DNA of 64,000 nt, taken from NCBI RefSeq assembly GCF_947503045.1, contig NZ_CANNCF010000001.1, positions 1,550,001 to 1,614,000 on the forward strand, given 5' to 3'. The DNA comes from an uncultured Tateyamaria sp. (GTDB lineage Bacteria > Pseudomonadota > Alphaproteobacteria > Rhodobacterales > Rhodobacteraceae). Shown here one piece after another: positions 7,594 to 17,659 of this stretch (position 1 is the first letter of the stretch; the number at the start of each line of letters is the position of its first letter). Under the pieces are notes generated by a model that did not search any database, was not told the origin of the DNA, and saw only the letters and a list, made by a program, of their open reading frames with translations. The translations under genes were made by a program, and so were the position numbers.

Positions 7594-8785
7594 GCCATCA
7601 GCCTTTTCTTCATTCGCCCAAAAGCTGCGCCTCTGGGGGGTGATGTCAAGCCTGTGTGCGCTGGTTTGGGCCGGTATGGCCAGTGCTCACGAAGTTGTGC
7701 CCACCATCACCGATCTCACCCTGCAGGACGGGGCGGTTGTGTTCGACATGGATGTGAACATCGAAGCACAGCTGTCCGGTATTGATCTGGACGCGGTGGA
7801 TGACACAGACAACGCCGAAAATGCCAGCGATTACGATGTGTTACGCGCGCTTCCTAATGCGGACATCGCGGCACGGGCGGAGGCGCTGGTCGACAGGTGG
7901 AGCGCTGTGCCCCTGCTGAGCGTGGATGGCGCGTCGGTTGCGTTGCGCCTTGAGAGTGTCGAAGTACCGGATGTGGCGGACGGCGAATTGCCGCGCATCT
8001 CTGATCTGGTGATCATGGGCACGCTGCCGGAGGGTGCAACCAACGTCGATGTGTCCTGGCCTGCCGGTGCGGGTGATTTGGTGCTGCGCCAGCAGGGGGT
8101 CGAGGAGCCTTTCACCGGATTTATCTCGGGCGGCAGCAGTTCCGGGCCCATTGCTCTGACCGGCGGGGATGCAGCGTCAGGCTGGCAGGCCTTTGCGACC
8201 TATATTCCGGTGGGCTTTGATCACATCCTGCCCAAGGGGCTGGATCACATCCTGTTTGTTCTGGGCCTGTTTTTCCTGTCCACGCAGTTGGGGCCGCTCC
8301 TGTGGCAGATCTCTGCCTTTACGCTTGCGCATACGGTCACACTGGCCCTTGGAGCGCTGGGGCTGGTCAATGTGCCGGGCAGCATTGTCGAGCCGCTGAT
8401 TGCCGCCTCGATTGTTTATGTCGCGGTCGAGAATATCTTTGCCCGTGGGTTGACGCGCTGGCGTCCGGTGATCGTGTTTGGATTTGGCCTGCTGCACGGG
8501 CTTGGTTTTGCCTCGGTGCTGGGCGAGTTCGGCCTGCCCGAGGGGCAATTCGTTCCGGCGCTGATCGGGTTCAATGTCGGGGTCGAGCTGGGCCAATTGA
8601 CGGTGATTGCCATGGCGGCCATCGCGCTGTGGCTGGGCTGCCGTGCGGCCATGGCGGAGCGCCTGACAGGGGTGGAAGAACTGGTGGCGGAATACCCGGT
8701 CATGTTCCGCGCCTGGTCGATGACCGGCTCACTGATCATTGCGGGCATCGCCGTCTATTGGGTGATCGAGCGCACGCTGCTGTAG
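7592..8785 (+). CDS. HupE/UreJ-family membrane protein
   Basis: 397 residues. A signal segment ends at GMASA and the mature protein starts HEVVPTITDL. A ~190-residue extracytoplasmic beta domain follows. The C-terminal half is a membrane domain that opens with the family motif FDHILPKGLDHILFVLGLFFLS and has about six helices, including FGFGLLHGLGFASVLG. HupE/UreJ members carry out metal (nickel) permease functions for hydrogenase or urease, but no such enzyme is encoded here, so the substrate is open. An ATG 17 codons downstream, preceded by GGGGGG, is an alternative start that would shorten the signal peptide. Its divergent DUF4198 partner is likely functional kin. Confidence 0.82.
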   Translation: MPSAFSSFAQKLRLWGVMSSLCALVWAGMASAHEVVPTITDLTLQDGAVVFDMDVNIEAQLSGIDLDAVDDTDNAENASDYDVLRALPNADIAARAEALVDRWSAVPLLSVDGASVALRLESVEVPDVADGELPRISDLVIMGTLPEGATNVDVSWPAGAGDLVLRQQGVEEPFTGFISGGSSSGPIALTGGDAASGWQAFATYIPVGFDHILPKGLDHILFVLGLFFLSTQLGPLLWQISAFTLAHTVTLALGALGLVNVPGSIVEPLIAASIVYVAVENIFARGLTRWRPVIVFGFGLLHGLGFASVLGEFGLPEGQFVPALIGFNVGVELGQLTVIAMAAIALWLGCRAAMAERLTGVEELVAEYPVMFRAWSMTGSLIIAGIAVYWVIERTLL

Positions 8786-8791
8786 CCGGGC

Positions 8792-8814
8792 AGGGCGGGG
8801 GACACCCCCGCCCT
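8792..8814. terminator. Hairpin between convergent genes
   Basis: Perfect 10-bp inverted repeat AGGGCGGGGG / CCCCCGCCCT around ACA, sitting between the stops of the HupE-like gene and the convergent ThiE-like gene and overlapping the latter's stop codon. There is no T run, so it may end both transcripts inefficiently or protect their 3' ends. Confidence 0.5.
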
Positions 8815-9439
8815 ACGTGAGCGGGGCGGTGAGTGCGGCCAGCGCATTTACCGGGTCTTCGCTGTCCCAGATTTCTTCGCCGATGCCGAAAAAGTCGGTC
8901 ATCGGCGCAAGGCGTGCGATGGTGTCGACGCTGAGGCCGCCTTCGGCGACGACGGGCACTTCGACCACGTCCGACCACCATTGGAACAGGTCGTCCGTCG
9001 CCACGCCCTCATCGCCGACGCCGGAGACGGGGCCAAAGGCGACATAGTCTGCCCCTGCCTCACCCGCAGACAGCCCGTCATGGCGCGAGGTGCCGCAAAA
9101 GCTGCCCACGATGGCATCCGGTCCCAATGCCTTGCGTGCGTCGCGCACAGATTTCTTGGCGCTGGTCAGGTGCACGCCGTCTAGGCCCAGACGTTCGGCC
9201 AGAGCGCTGTGATCGGCCACCACGATGGCCACGTCGCGGGCATGGGCCACGGCGCGGCAGGCATCCGCGGCGCGCGCGATCCGGTCTTCGTCAAAGGTGG
9301 CAAGGGCGAGACGGATGCAGGCGACCTCGTGTGCGTCGAGCACCGCGGCCAACAGGTCCGGAAAGGTGGACAATTCGAACACCGGTGGGGTCAGCAGGTA
9401 AAGTTGCGGCTGCTCGGGGCCTTGTTCGGGCTCGCTCAT
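8813..9439 (-). CDS. Thiamine-phosphate synthase-like (ThiE/TenI) protein
   Basis: 208-residue TIM barrel of the thiamine monophosphate synthase family. Visible are LYLLTPPVF at the first strand, GLDGVHLTSAKKS, AGEAGADYVAFGPVSG, VVAEGGLSVDT and a final FGIGEEIW. The thiazole-phosphate joining enzyme ThiE has an H-x-G-Q type loop after VHL. Here it reads HLTSAK, so catalytic activity or substrate may differ. No other thi gene is adjacent. The ATG used has AAAGGA about 9 nt upstream. Much longer upstream extensions are antisense to trmJ and not credible. Confidence 0.75.
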   Translation of the reverse strand: MSEPEQGPEQPQLYLLTPPVFELSTFPDLLAAVLDAHEVACIRLALATFDEDRIARAADACRAVAHARDVAIVVADHSALAERLGLDGVHLTSAKKSVRDARKALGPDAIVGSFCGTSRHDGLSAGEAGADYVAFGPVSGVGDEGVATDDLFQWWSDVVEVPVVAEGGLSVDTIARLAPMTDFFGIGEEIWDSEDPVNALAALTAPLT

Positions 9440-9513
9440 CTCGGTCGTCCTTTTGCTTTGGCCGTTCTCTAGCGGAAGTGTCAGGGAAAGAAAAACTTTT
9501 ATGCCTGCGGCGC

Positions 9514-9537
9514 GCATATTTGAAGAACAATGAAGGG
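9514..9537 (+). repeat. Short dispersed repeat (copy 1)
   Basis: A 24-base element beginning GCATATTTGA and ending AATGAAGGG is found here, 38 bp before trmJ. It recurs with one mismatch (A to C at position 11) at 56659-56682, just before the cysteine desulfurase gene. Both copies are intergenic, on the same strand relative to the gene they precede, and end in a ribosome-binding-like GAAGGG. Confidence 0.6.
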
Positions 9538-9574
9538 ATTGTGGACAGCGGTGGCCCTGCGCTAGAGGACGCAT

Positions 9575-10303
9575 ATGACACCGACATTTGTGCTGACACG
9601 GCCCCAGATGGGCGAAAATATCGGGGCGGCGGCCCGGGCGATGCTGAATTTCGGTGTAGACCGGATGCGCATCGTGGCGCCCCGCGATGGCTGGCCGAAT
9701 CCGGCGGCTGTGGCGATGGCCAGTGGTGCGGGCCGGGTTCTGGACAGCGCGAGCGTGCACGACACGCTGGCAGGCGCACTGGCCGATTGTACCTATACCT
9801 ATGCCACCACCGCCCGTCTGCGTGACCTCACCAAGGAGGTACTGAGCCCTGAGGCGGCGATGGCCGATGCCGCCCGCCGCATGGGTGAAGGCCAGCATGT
9901 GGCCGTGTTGTTCGGCCCCGAACGGGCGGGTTTGGAGAATGAGGATATCGCGCAGGCCAATGCGTTGATCTCGGTTCCTGTGAACCCGGAGTTTCCCTCG
10001 CTGAACCTCGCGCAATGCGTGCTGCTGGTGGGGTATGAGTGGATGCGTGCCGCTGGGGACGTGGCCCATCACAGCACCGAGATGGCAGGCACTGACTGGG
10101 CCACAGGCGACGAGGTCGAGCATCTGGCCCGCCATTTCGAGGAGCGGCTGGAGGAAGCGGGGTTCTTTTTTCCCGAGCACAAGGTGGCCAGCATGAAGGT
10201 CAACCTGCGCAATATGTGGAGCCGCATGCCCCTGACCCGCGCCGATGTGCAGACGCTGCACGGCATGCTGCGTCAGATGGTCCGCTGGGCGCAGCGTCGC
10301 TGA
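9575..10303 (+). CDS. trmJ: tRNA/rRNA methyltransferase, TrmJ type (SPOUT)
   Basis: 242-residue SpoU/SPOUT-fold enzyme predicted to 2'-O-methylate nucleotide 32 of tRNA. Motif 1 is ENIGAAARAMLNFG near residue 15. The knotted SAM-binding region shows VLFGPERAGLENEDI and VPVNPEFPSLNLAQ, the latter matching the family's conserved N-x-x-x-S-L-N-L-x-Q. The start is preceded by AGAGGA. TrmJ and TrmL/RlmB relatives are hard to separate by eye. The ENIGAAARAM opening favours TrmJ. Confidence 0.85.
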   Translation: MTPTFVLTRPQMGENIGAAARAMLNFGVDRMRIVAPRDGWPNPAAVAMASGAGRVLDSASVHDTLAGALADCTYTYATTARLRDLTKEVLSPEAAMADAARRMGEGQHVAVLFGPERAGLENEDIAQANALISVPVNPEFPSLNLAQCVLLVGYEWMRAAGDVAHHSTEMAGTDWATGDEVEHLARHFEERLEEAGFFFPEHKVASMKVNLRNMWSRMPLTRADVQTLHGMLRQMVRWAQRR

Positions 10304-10365
10304 CGCTGGACGTTGTGCAGGGCTGGGCCTAGGTTGCGCAGCGACGAGACAGGGCGAGGGCCGGG

Positions 10366-11514
10366 ATGGCAAAGAACCGCAGCATTTTCGAAGAGGTCGG
10401 CACCACTGAAAAGCAGGTGGCCGAGACCGGCGTGATTGATCGGGGCCGGGGCGGCGCGCGTGGTGCGATCCGGGTGTGGCTCTGCATGCTCTTTGCACTG
10501 GTTGTGGTGATGATCGCGGTGGGTGGATTGACTCGGTTGACCGATAGCGGGTTATCGATCACCGAGTGGCGTCCATTCACCGGTGCGGTCCCGCCGATGA
10601 ACGCGGCCGATTGGGAATCGGAATTTGCCAAATACCAGGCCATCGACGAATTCCGTATTCAGAACCAGTGGATGGAACTGGCTGATTTCAAAGTGATTTA
10701 CTGGTGGGAATGGGGTCATCGACAATTGGGTCGCGTGATCGGCGTGGTCTGGGCGGTCGGGTTTTTCTGGTTCCTTATCCGGCGCAAAATCCCAACAGGC
10801 TGGACGCCCAGACTGCTGGGTCTTGGCGTCCTTGGAGGCTTGCAGGGCGCGATTGGCTGGTGGATGGTGGCGAGTGGCGTGACTACGGGCGAAGGGATGG
10901 TCGATGTGGCGAGCTATCGCCTTGCCACGCATCTGGGGCTGGCCTTTGTGATCCTAGGGTTCATCGCCTGGTACATCTATATGCTGGGCCGTCCCGAGCT
11001 GGAGTTGATGCAGGCGCGGCGTGGCCGGGAGGCCAAGCTGTTTTCGATGTCCACCGGTCTCATGCACTTTGCGTTCCTGCAGATCCTGATCGGGGCGCTG
11101 GTGGCCGGAATTGATGCCGGGCGCAGCTATACCGATTGGCCGCTGATGGGCGGGCAGGTGTTTCCGGCCACGGCATTCACCTTCGAGCCGTGGTGGCGCA
11201 ACCTGTTTGAAAGCCCGGGGCTTGTGCAATTCATCCACCGTGTCGCGGGCTATCTGCTGTTCATCTTTGCGGTGATCGTCTGGCTGCGTGGACGACGCTC
11301 GGCCCATGGCACGACGCGATTTGCCTTCAATGCGGTGATTGCGGCGATGGCGCTGCAGATCGCGATGGGTATTGTCACGGTGCTTTATGCCGCACCCTGG
11401 CAGGTCGCGATCCTGCACCAGTTTCTGGCTGTGATCCTATGGGCGCTGATCCTGCGCGCGCGGTTTCTGGCGGCCTATCCGATTGCGACGTCTTTGAGAG
11501 GGAATACAGCATGA
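10366..11514 (+). CDS. ctaA: Haem A synthase (COX15/CtaA)
   Basis: 382-residue integral membrane protein that oxidises the C8 methyl group of haem O to make haem A for cytochrome aa3 oxidases. Eight hydrophobic segments are visible. Family signatures include GGLTRLTDSGLSITEWRP near residue 50, the haem-ligand histidines in WEWGHRQLGR and FIHRVAGYLLF, and LQIAMGIVTVLY at the C-terminus. The alphaproteobacterial (type 2, eukaryote-like) form fits the length. It is translationally coupled to the carboxypeptidase gene through an ATGA overlap. Confidence 0.94.
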   Translation: MAKNRSIFEEVGTTEKQVAETGVIDRGRGGARGAIRVWLCMLFALVVVMIAVGGLTRLTDSGLSITEWRPFTGAVPPMNAADWESEFAKYQAIDEFRIQNQWMELADFKVIYWWEWGHRQLGRVIGVVWAVGFFWFLIRRKIPTGWTPRLLGLGVLGGLQGAIGWWMVASGVTTGEGMVDVASYRLATHLGLAFVILGFIAWYIYMLGRPELELMQARRGREAKLFSMSTGLMHFAFLQILIGALVAGIDAGRSYTDWPLMGGQVFPATAFTFEPWWRNLFESPGLVQFIHRVAGYLLFIFAVIVWLRGRRSAHGTTRFAFNAVIAAMALQIAMGIVTVLYAAPWQVAILHQFLAVILWALILRARFLAAYPIATSLRGNTA

Positions 11515-12986
11515 GTCCTTATGATGAGTTGATGGCCTTTGATCACGACACGCAGGCGTTGTCCCAAGTGGCCGGGCGTCTGGGGTGGGATCAGGAAACC
11601 ATGATGCCGCGCGGGGCGGCTCCGCAACGGGCCGAAGAGATGGCGGCGATGGAATCCGTTCTGCATGCCCGACGCACCGACCCGCGTGTGGGGGAATGGC
11701 TGGCGGCGATTGATGGGGACCAGCTTGATGCGGTGGCGGCTGCCAACCTGCGCGAGATCAAGCGCAGTTTTGAGCGTGCGAGCAAAGTGCCTGCCGACCT
11801 TGCCGCAACCATTGCCCGTGTGACGTCGAGCGCGCAGGGCACATGGGCGGATGCGCGGGCCGCGGATGATGTGGCCGCGTTCCTGCCGGTGCTGGAGGAA
11901 GTTGTGAAGCTCAAGCGGCAGGAAGGCGCTGCGCTGGCCGCAGGCGGTGACATCTATGGTGCGATGCTTGCGGATTACGAGCCTGGCACAACGGCGGCTG
12001 ATCTTGAGGCGATGTTTGGAGCGCTGCGTCCCGGACTGACCGAATTGCGCGCGGCCATCCTCGAACGTCCCGCGCCAAAGGGGGTGAACGGGACCTTCGA
12101 TGAAGCGGGTCAGCTGAAGCTGAGCGCGACCCTTGCCCAGGCTTTTGGCTACAACACCACACATGGGCGCATCGACAAGGCGGTGCATCCGTTTTCCTCC
12201 GGGTCGGGCCTTGATGTGCGCATCACCACGCGCACCAATCCCGAGGATCCGTTCAACTGTTTCTATTCGACGATCCACGAAGTCGGGCATGCCTGTTACG
12301 AGCAAAATATCGACGCAGACCATCTGCTGACCCCGCTCGGGGCGGGTGTGTCGATGGGCGTGCATGAAAGCCAGAGCCGGATTTACGAGAACCAGTTGGG
12401 GCGCAGCCGGGCCTTTACCGGCTGGCTTTACGGGCAGATGCGTGACGCCTTTGGGGATTTCGGGATCGAGAGCGAAGATGCATTCTTTGCCGCCGTCAAT
12501 CGGGTGTCAAATGGCTATATCCGGACCGAGGCGGACGAGGTGCAGTATAACTTGCACGTGCTGCTGCGTTTTGATCTGGAACGGGCGCTGATGACGGGCA
12601 ATCTGGCGGTGGGCGATCTGGAGGCGGCGTGGAACGACCGGTTCCGCGCTGATTTCGGCTATGACGTCGACAAACCCTCGAACGGGGTGCTCCAGGATGT
12701 GCACTGGTCGGTCGGGTTGTTTGGCTATTTTCCGACCTATTCTTTGGGCAATGTCTATGCGGGCTGTTTGCACGAGGCGTTGCGCGGCGCGGTGCCTGAT
12801 CTGGATGCGCAACTGGCGGGTGGAAATACCTCCGCCGCCACGGGCTGGCTGCGGGAAAACCTGCAGCGCCACGGCGGGCTCTATACGCCGCGCGAGGTGA
12901 TCACCAAGGCCAGCGGGATGGAGCCGGGGCCGGAGCCCTTTCTGGCCTATCTCAAAGAGAAGTTCAGCGGGATCTACGGGCTGTAG
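11511..12986 (+). CDS. Carboxypeptidase M32 (Taq type)
   Basis: 491-residue zinc metallocarboxypeptidase. The active-site HEVGH motif is at residues 256-260, and the downstream HESQSRIYEN supplies the third zinc ligand. Other M32 features are GWDQETMMPRGA near the N-terminus, DVRITTRTNPEDP just before the zinc motif, and GYIRTEADEVQYNLHV. It is cytoplasmic, with no signal peptide, and removes C-terminal amino acids from peptides. The start overlaps the ctaA stop by four bases, so it is read from the same transcript. No functional link to haem A synthesis is known. Confidence 0.93.
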   Translation: MSPYDELMAFDHDTQALSQVAGRLGWDQETMMPRGAAPQRAEEMAAMESVLHARRTDPRVGEWLAAIDGDQLDAVAAANLREIKRSFERASKVPADLAATIARVTSSAQGTWADARAADDVAAFLPVLEEVVKLKRQEGAALAAGGDIYGAMLADYEPGTTAADLEAMFGALRPGLTELRAAILERPAPKGVNGTFDEAGQLKLSATLAQAFGYNTTHGRIDKAVHPFSSGSGLDVRITTRTNPEDPFNCFYSTIHEVGHACYEQNIDADHLLTPLGAGVSMGVHESQSRIYENQLGRSRAFTGWLYGQMRDAFGDFGIESEDAFFAAVNRVSNGYIRTEADEVQYNLHVLLRFDLERALMTGNLAVGDLEAAWNDRFRADFGYDVDKPSNGVLQDVHWSVGLFGYFPTYSLGNVYAGCLHEALRGAVPDLDAQLAGGNTSAATGWLRENLQRHGGLYTPREVITKASGMEPGPEPFLAYLKEKFSGIYGL

Positions 12987-13077
12987 CACCGCCCGATATT
13001 TGCCGCATCCTCGCCACAGGCAGCCCCAAGTCGTTGCTCACCTTCGCCATGCACGTATTTGGCGAAAGGGCACGCGT

Positions 13078-14721
13078 ATGTTGTGCAGATTGATTGCAGT
13101 TCTGCTGTTGGCGACGACCTCGCTTAGCGCGCAAGAGTATCATGACGCCAAAGTGGTCGATCTCGTGCGCAGCGAAGATCGAGCAGGGCTCAATGCGTTT
13201 CTGAATGACGCGCATGATGCATTCCAAAAGGGTGAAATCAGTGCCGATGACATGCGCGATCTGTTCATCGCGTTGTCGCGCAGTCACGACCAGACAGTGC
13301 GCTTTGTCCAGGACTGGGCAGAGGCCGCGCCGGATAACGCCAATGCACAGATTGCCCGGGCATGGAGCCTTTGGCACGCGGCGGATCAGGTGCACGAACC
13401 GGGCAGTGCGGCTGCGCGCGCGGTATTTGACGGGATGCGGGCGAGGGCCGTTGAACATGCTATGCTTGCGCGCGAACTCAATGCCGATTTGATCCCGGTG
13501 TCCGATGCGGTTTTGCGCATGTTTGTGACGGACCGATCGATAGGTGACCCTGCGGCTGCGCTGGATAAGGTTATGGAAACACATCCGAATTGGGGGTCCC
13601 TCTTGCGTGTGTATCCCCTCGTTGGTCCGTACGGCAAAGACGCAATTGGATCGTTTTGTGGGCATTATGGGCCGCTCGTAACACCCGATGCGACGGCCAA
13701 GTGCCGCATGTATGGTTTCACCTACTACACCCGCGGCATTCTGACTGATTTTGCCGGATGGGACGGCTGGGATGCGGTGGACCCGGACATGATCATGCTG
13801 CGCATTTCGGGTTTGACCACGAAGTTCCCGCAAGCGGAGTTGTCGCAAGAGGAGGTCGCATGGCTGGAACAGTCAATTCTGCACTTTGATGCGGACCTCT
13901 ACGAGCTCATGAATTTGCGCAGTATGGCTTTGAACTTTGCCAACAGGGTTGCGATGCACCGGGGCCAGTTCAGGTTTTACGAACAGTTCAAGGCCGCACA
14001 CCTGCACCGCGCCGAAGAGTTTCTGGAAACCGACCCATACAACCTCGATCTGTTGGACATGGTTGAAGGGGTTGCATTCGAACCGGAATGGGAGGTCACA
14101 GATGAGGGCGACGGCCGCGTGAGTTACACCGCCATTGACCCTGGCAGGAACGAAGCGCAAAAAGCAGCATTTCGCGCGGCCAAAGAGGCGCAAATGGTTG
14201 ATTTTGCAGGGCGTCGCCTGATGGCGAACCCGCATCGCGGGGACAACTGGCTGAGCTATGCCTACACTGCGCGAGACGCCCTTGGTCGCAAGTATTACTT
14301 CGACGTTGACGGCGCATTTGAAAACGCTGCGGTGTATGGATCAACTGATCCGGTCGACAGTCTGGACGCGATCCTGCTGCACAAAACCCATCAATTCGAG
14401 TTGCTCGGCTTTCGCGATGCGCCGCGGGCGGCGCACATATGGGAGGCGATTGGCCGAGACATCGATGTTCCCAACGAAGTCTTGTGTCCATTCTTGCGCG
14501 CGCATCTTTTGCGACAGGCACTGTGCGCAAATCGCGGCAGCCAGTTGGAGTCGTGCACGCAAGACACCGTTTATGATCAGGCGAGCTACGACGCGCTTTT
14601 GGCGGACGCACAAAGTGCGCCGCAATGCGTTTTGATCAGTGAAGCGGACGTAGAATCATTGTGGTACACGCCCGTCCCGATGTCCGAAGCGTTGGTGCCG
14701 GTCCCCGCTCCGGCGCGTTAG
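13078..14721 (+). CDS. Large exported protein of unknown function
   Basis: 547 residues. A signal peptide (MLCRLIAVLLLATTSLSA) is cleaved before QEYHD, giving a soluble periplasmic protein. GAAAGGG precedes the ATG. The body is mostly helical with repeat-like Ala/Arg segments (ANAQIARAWSLWHAADQ, MRARAVEHAMLARELN), suggesting a TPR-like or DUF4034-like solenoid, followed by a C-terminal part with several cysteines (EVLCPFLRAH, QALCANRG, LESCTQ, APQCVL). I do not recognise a named family with confidence. It lies between the carboxypeptidase and convergent gyrA and probably has its own promoter. Confidence 0.7.
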   Translation: MLCRLIAVLLLATTSLSAQEYHDAKVVDLVRSEDRAGLNAFLNDAHDAFQKGEISADDMRDLFIALSRSHDQTVRFVQDWAEAAPDNANAQIARAWSLWHAADQVHEPGSAAARAVFDGMRARAVEHAMLARELNADLIPVSDAVLRMFVTDRSIGDPAAALDKVMETHPNWGSLLRVYPLVGPYGKDAIGSFCGHYGPLVTPDATAKCRMYGFTYYTRGILTDFAGWDGWDAVDPDMIMLRISGLTTKFPQAELSQEEVAWLEQSILHFDADLYELMNLRSMALNFANRVAMHRGQFRFYEQFKAAHLHRAEEFLETDPYNLDLLDMVEGVAFEPEWEVTDEGDGRVSYTAIDPGRNEAQKAAFRAAKEAQMVDFAGRRLMANPHRGDNWLSYAYTARDALGRKYYFDVDGAFENAAVYGSTDPVDSLDAILLHKTHQFELLGFRDAPRAAHIWEAIGRDIDVPNEVLCPFLRAHLLRQALCANRGSQLESCTQDTVYDQASYDALLADAQSAPQCVLISEADVESLWYTPVPMSEALVPVPAPAR

Positions 14722-14723
14722 GA

Positions 14724-17468
14724 TCATTCTTCGGCGGCATCTTCCTCGTCACCCTGGTCGGCAATCCAGGCCACGCTGACGACCTCTTCTCCCTTACCGG
14801 TGTCGAACACCTTGACCCCGCCTGCGCTGCGCGAGCGGAAGCTGATGCCGTCAACAGGCACCCGGATCGATTGGCCCTTGGACGTGGCGAGCATGATCTG
14901 GTCGTCCATCTCGACGGGGAACGAGGCCACGATCTGGCCACCGCGCATCGCCTTGTCCATCGCTGTGACCCCGAGGCCGCCGCGTCCGCGCACCGGGTAG
15001 TCGTGGCTGGAGGACAGCTTGCCCGAACCCTTGGACGTGATCGTCAGGATCAGGTTTTCGGCTGCCGACATTTCGGCATAGCGGGCCTGATCGATGGTGG
15101 CATTGGCGTCTGTTTCTTCTTCATCCGATACATCAACGTCGTCCGCCAAACCTGCGACAGCCCTACGCATTTTCAGGTAGGCGGCGCGCTCGTCGCTGGT
15201 CGCATCAAAGTGGCGGATGATTGACATCGACACAACGCGGTCTGACCCGGAGAGCTTGATCCCGCGCACACCGACCGAGCTGCGCGAGTTGAACACCCGC
15301 ACATCAGTGGCCGGGAAGCGGATCGCGCGACCGGAGTTTGTCACCAGCATAACATCGTCATCATTGGACGCGATGCGCGCGTTGATCAGTGTGGTCTCGG
15401 CATGCTCATCCTCGAACTTCATCGCGATCTTGCCGTTGGATTTCACGTTGGTGAAGTCCGACAGCTTGTTGCGCCGCACGGTGCCTGCAGAGGTCGCAAA
15501 GACCACCTGCAGATCGTCCCATTCGTCCTCGTCCCGGTCGACCGGCATGATGGCGGCCACGGATACACCCGTCGGGATCGGCAGGATGTTCACAATCGCC
15601 TTGCCTTTGGATGTGCGTCCCCCCTGTGGCAGGCGCCAGGTCTTGAGCTTATAAACCATGCCGTCGGTGGTGAAGAACAGCAGTTGCGTATGGGTGTTGG
15701 CGACAAAGAGGGTGGTGATCACGTCCTCCTCCTTGGTGGCCATGCCGGACACGCCTTTGCCGCCACGCTTTTGACTGCGGAAATCGGCAAGCGGTGTGCG
15801 TTTGATGTAGCCGCCGGAGGTCACGGTCACCACCATATCCTCGCGCTCGATCAGGTCCTCGTCTTCCATATCGCCGGACCAGTCGACGATCTCGGTGCGG
15901 CGCGGGACGGCAAAGAGCTCTTTGGTTTCGCGCAACTCGTTGGCGATGATGCCCATGATGCGTTCGCGCGAGCCCAGAATGTCGAGGTATTCCTTGATCT
16001 TGCCCGCCAGTTCTTCCAGCTCGTCCGTGACCTCTTTGACCCCGATCTGGGTGAGGCGCTGCAGGCGCAGGTCGAGAATGGCGCGGGCCTGCGTTTCGGA
16101 GAGGTTATAGGTGCCGTCCTCGTTCGCGGTGTGGGTCGGATCGTCGATCAGAGCGATATAGGGCAGGATATCGCGCGCGGGCCAGCGGCGTTCCATCAGC
16201 TTGCCACGGGCCTCGGCGGCGTCGGCGGACTGGCGAATGGTGGCGACCACTTCGTCGATATTGGTGACCGCAACGGCCAGACCGCACAGGATGTGGGACC
16301 GTTCGCGGGCCTTGCGCAGCTCGTATGCCGTGCGGCGGGCGACAACCTCTTCGCGGAAGTCGATGAAGCTGGTCAGGAACCGGCGCAGCGTCAGCTGTTC
16401 GGGGCGTCCACCGTTCAGGGCCAGCATGTTGCAGCCGAAATAGACCTGCATCGGCGTAAAGCGGAACAGTTGGTTCAGCACCACTTCGGCGGTGGCGTCG
16501 CGCTTGAGCTCAACCACAACACGCACGCCATTGCGGTCGGATTCGTCCTGAACATGCGCGATGCCTTCGATCTTCTTGTCGCGCGCGGCTTCGGCGATGC
16601 GCTCGATCATCGTCGCCTTGTTCACCTGATAGGGAATTTCATCAATAACAATGGCGTAGCGGTCCTTCCTCAACTCCTCCACGCGGGTTTTGGAGCGGAT
16701 GATGACGCTGCCACGCCCCTCAAGATACGCCTTACGCGCACCAGAACGGCCCAGCATGATCCCGCCCGTGGGAAAATCGGGGCCAGGGATGTAGTCGATC
16801 AACTGTTCCGAGGACAGGTCCGGATCCTCGATCAGGGCCAGCGTCGCATCGACCACTTCACCAAGGTTGTGGGGTGGGATGTTGGTCGCCATGCCCACGG
16901 CGATACCTCCAGCGCCGTTGACCAGCATGTTGGGAAAACGGGCGGGCAGGACGGTTGGTTCCTTGTCCTTGCCGTCATAGTTGTCCTGAAAATCGATAGT
17001 ATCCTTGTCGATATCGGCCAGCATGTAGGCGGCAGGCTTGTCCATGCGCACCTCGGTATAGCGCATCGCGGCCGGGTTATCGCCGTCCATCGAGCCAAAG
17101 TTGCCCTGACCATCCAGCAGCGGCAGCGACATCGAGAAATCCTGCGCCATCCGCACAAGTGCGTCATAGATCGCGCTGTCCCCATGCGGGTGGTATTTCC
17201 CCATCACGTCGCCGACAGGGCGGGCGGATTTGCGGTAGGATTTGTCATGCGTGTTGCCGGTCTCGAACATCGCATAAAGGATGCGGCGGTGCACCGGTTT
17301 CAACCCGTCACGCAGGTCGGGGATCGCGCGGCTGACGATGACCGACATGGCATAGTCCAGATAGGACGTGCGCATTTCATGCTCAATGGTGACAGACGGC
17401 CCATCGTAGACGGGACGTTCTGGCGGCATTTCATCATCGTTTTCAGGAGGTTGCGGCGTATCGTTCAC
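14724..17468 (-). CDS. gyrA: DNA gyrase subunit A
   Basis: 914 residues. The breakage-reunion domain carries the active-site tyrosine in [10 protein letters not shown] and the quinolone-resistance region [17 protein letters not shown], where the usual Ser and Asp positions are unaltered. The C-terminal pinwheel contains the GyrA-box [10 protein letters not shown], which separates it from topoisomerase IV ParC. An acidic tail ends in EEDAAEE. The start used is GTG. An ATG 13 codons in is also possible. With GyrB it introduces negative supercoils. It stands alone, convergent with the preceding exported-protein gene. Confidence 0.97.
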   Translation of the reverse strand: MNDTPQPPENDDEMPPERPVYDGPSVTIEHEMRTSYLDYAMSVIVSRAIPDLRDGLKPVHRRILYAMFETGNTHDKSYRKSARPVGDVMGKYHPHGDSAIYDALVRMAQDFSMSLPLLDGQGNFGSMDGDNPAAMRYTEVRMDKPAAYMLADIDKDTIDFQDNYDGKDKEPTVLPARFPNMLVNGAGGIAVGMATNIPPHNLGEVVDATLALIEDPDLSSEQLIDYIPGPDFPTGGIMLGRSGARKAYLEGRGSVIIRSKTRVEELRKDRYAIVIDEIPYQVNKATMIERIAEAARDKKIEGIAHVQDESDRNGVRVVVELKRDATAEVVLNQLFRFTPMQVYFGCNMLALNGGRPEQLTLRRFLTSFIDFREEVVARRTAYELRKARERSHILCGLAVAVTNIDEVVATIRQSADAAEARGKLMERRWPARDILPYIALIDDPTHTANEDGTYNLSETQARAILDLRLQRLTQIGVKEVTDELEELAGKIKEYLDILGSRERIMGIIANELRETKELFAVPRRTEIVDWSGDMEDEDLIEREDMVVTVTSGGYIKRTPLADFRSQKRGGKGVSGMATKEEDVITTLFVANTHTQLLFFTTDGMVYKLKTWRLPQGGRTSKGKAIVNILPIPTGVSVAAIMPVDRDEDEWDDLQVVFATSAGTVRRNKLSDFTNVKSNGKIAMKFEDEHAETTLINARIASNDDDVMLVTNSGRAIRFPATDVRVFNSRSSVGVRGIKLSGSDRVVSMSIIRHFDATSDERAAYLKMRRAVAGLADDVDVSDEEETDANATIDQARYAEMSAAENLILTITSKGSGKLSSSHDYPVRGRGGLGVTAMDKAMRGGQIVASFPVEMDDQIMLATSKGQSIRVPVDGISFRSRSAGGVKVFDTGKGEEVVSVAWIADQGDEEDAAEE

Positions 17469-17659
17469 GAAGGTCTGCCCATCTCTTGCGTCACTCTATA
17501 TCTTGCGGTGAAGTCTATCAGAAACCACAGATAAGGTGCAACGCCTGACCGCGCCACATGTTAGCAGTCGCCGCTTTGGGCTGCTAAAACGCTGTTTTTG
17601 TTGATTATTAATCTTTCTCAGGCTCAAATGAGATGAGCGCAACAAAAAGAGGTCAAAAA

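Noticed and set aside
9440-10498. Long N-terminal extension of the ThiE-like protein
   Set aside because: It would be antisense to trmJ. A good ribosome site precedes the internal ATG at 9439.
15402-17534. A 710-residue open frame opposite gyrA
   Set aside because: It is the antisense shadow of a highly conserved gene. Its translation is rich in His, Arg, Gly and Val without any family motif.
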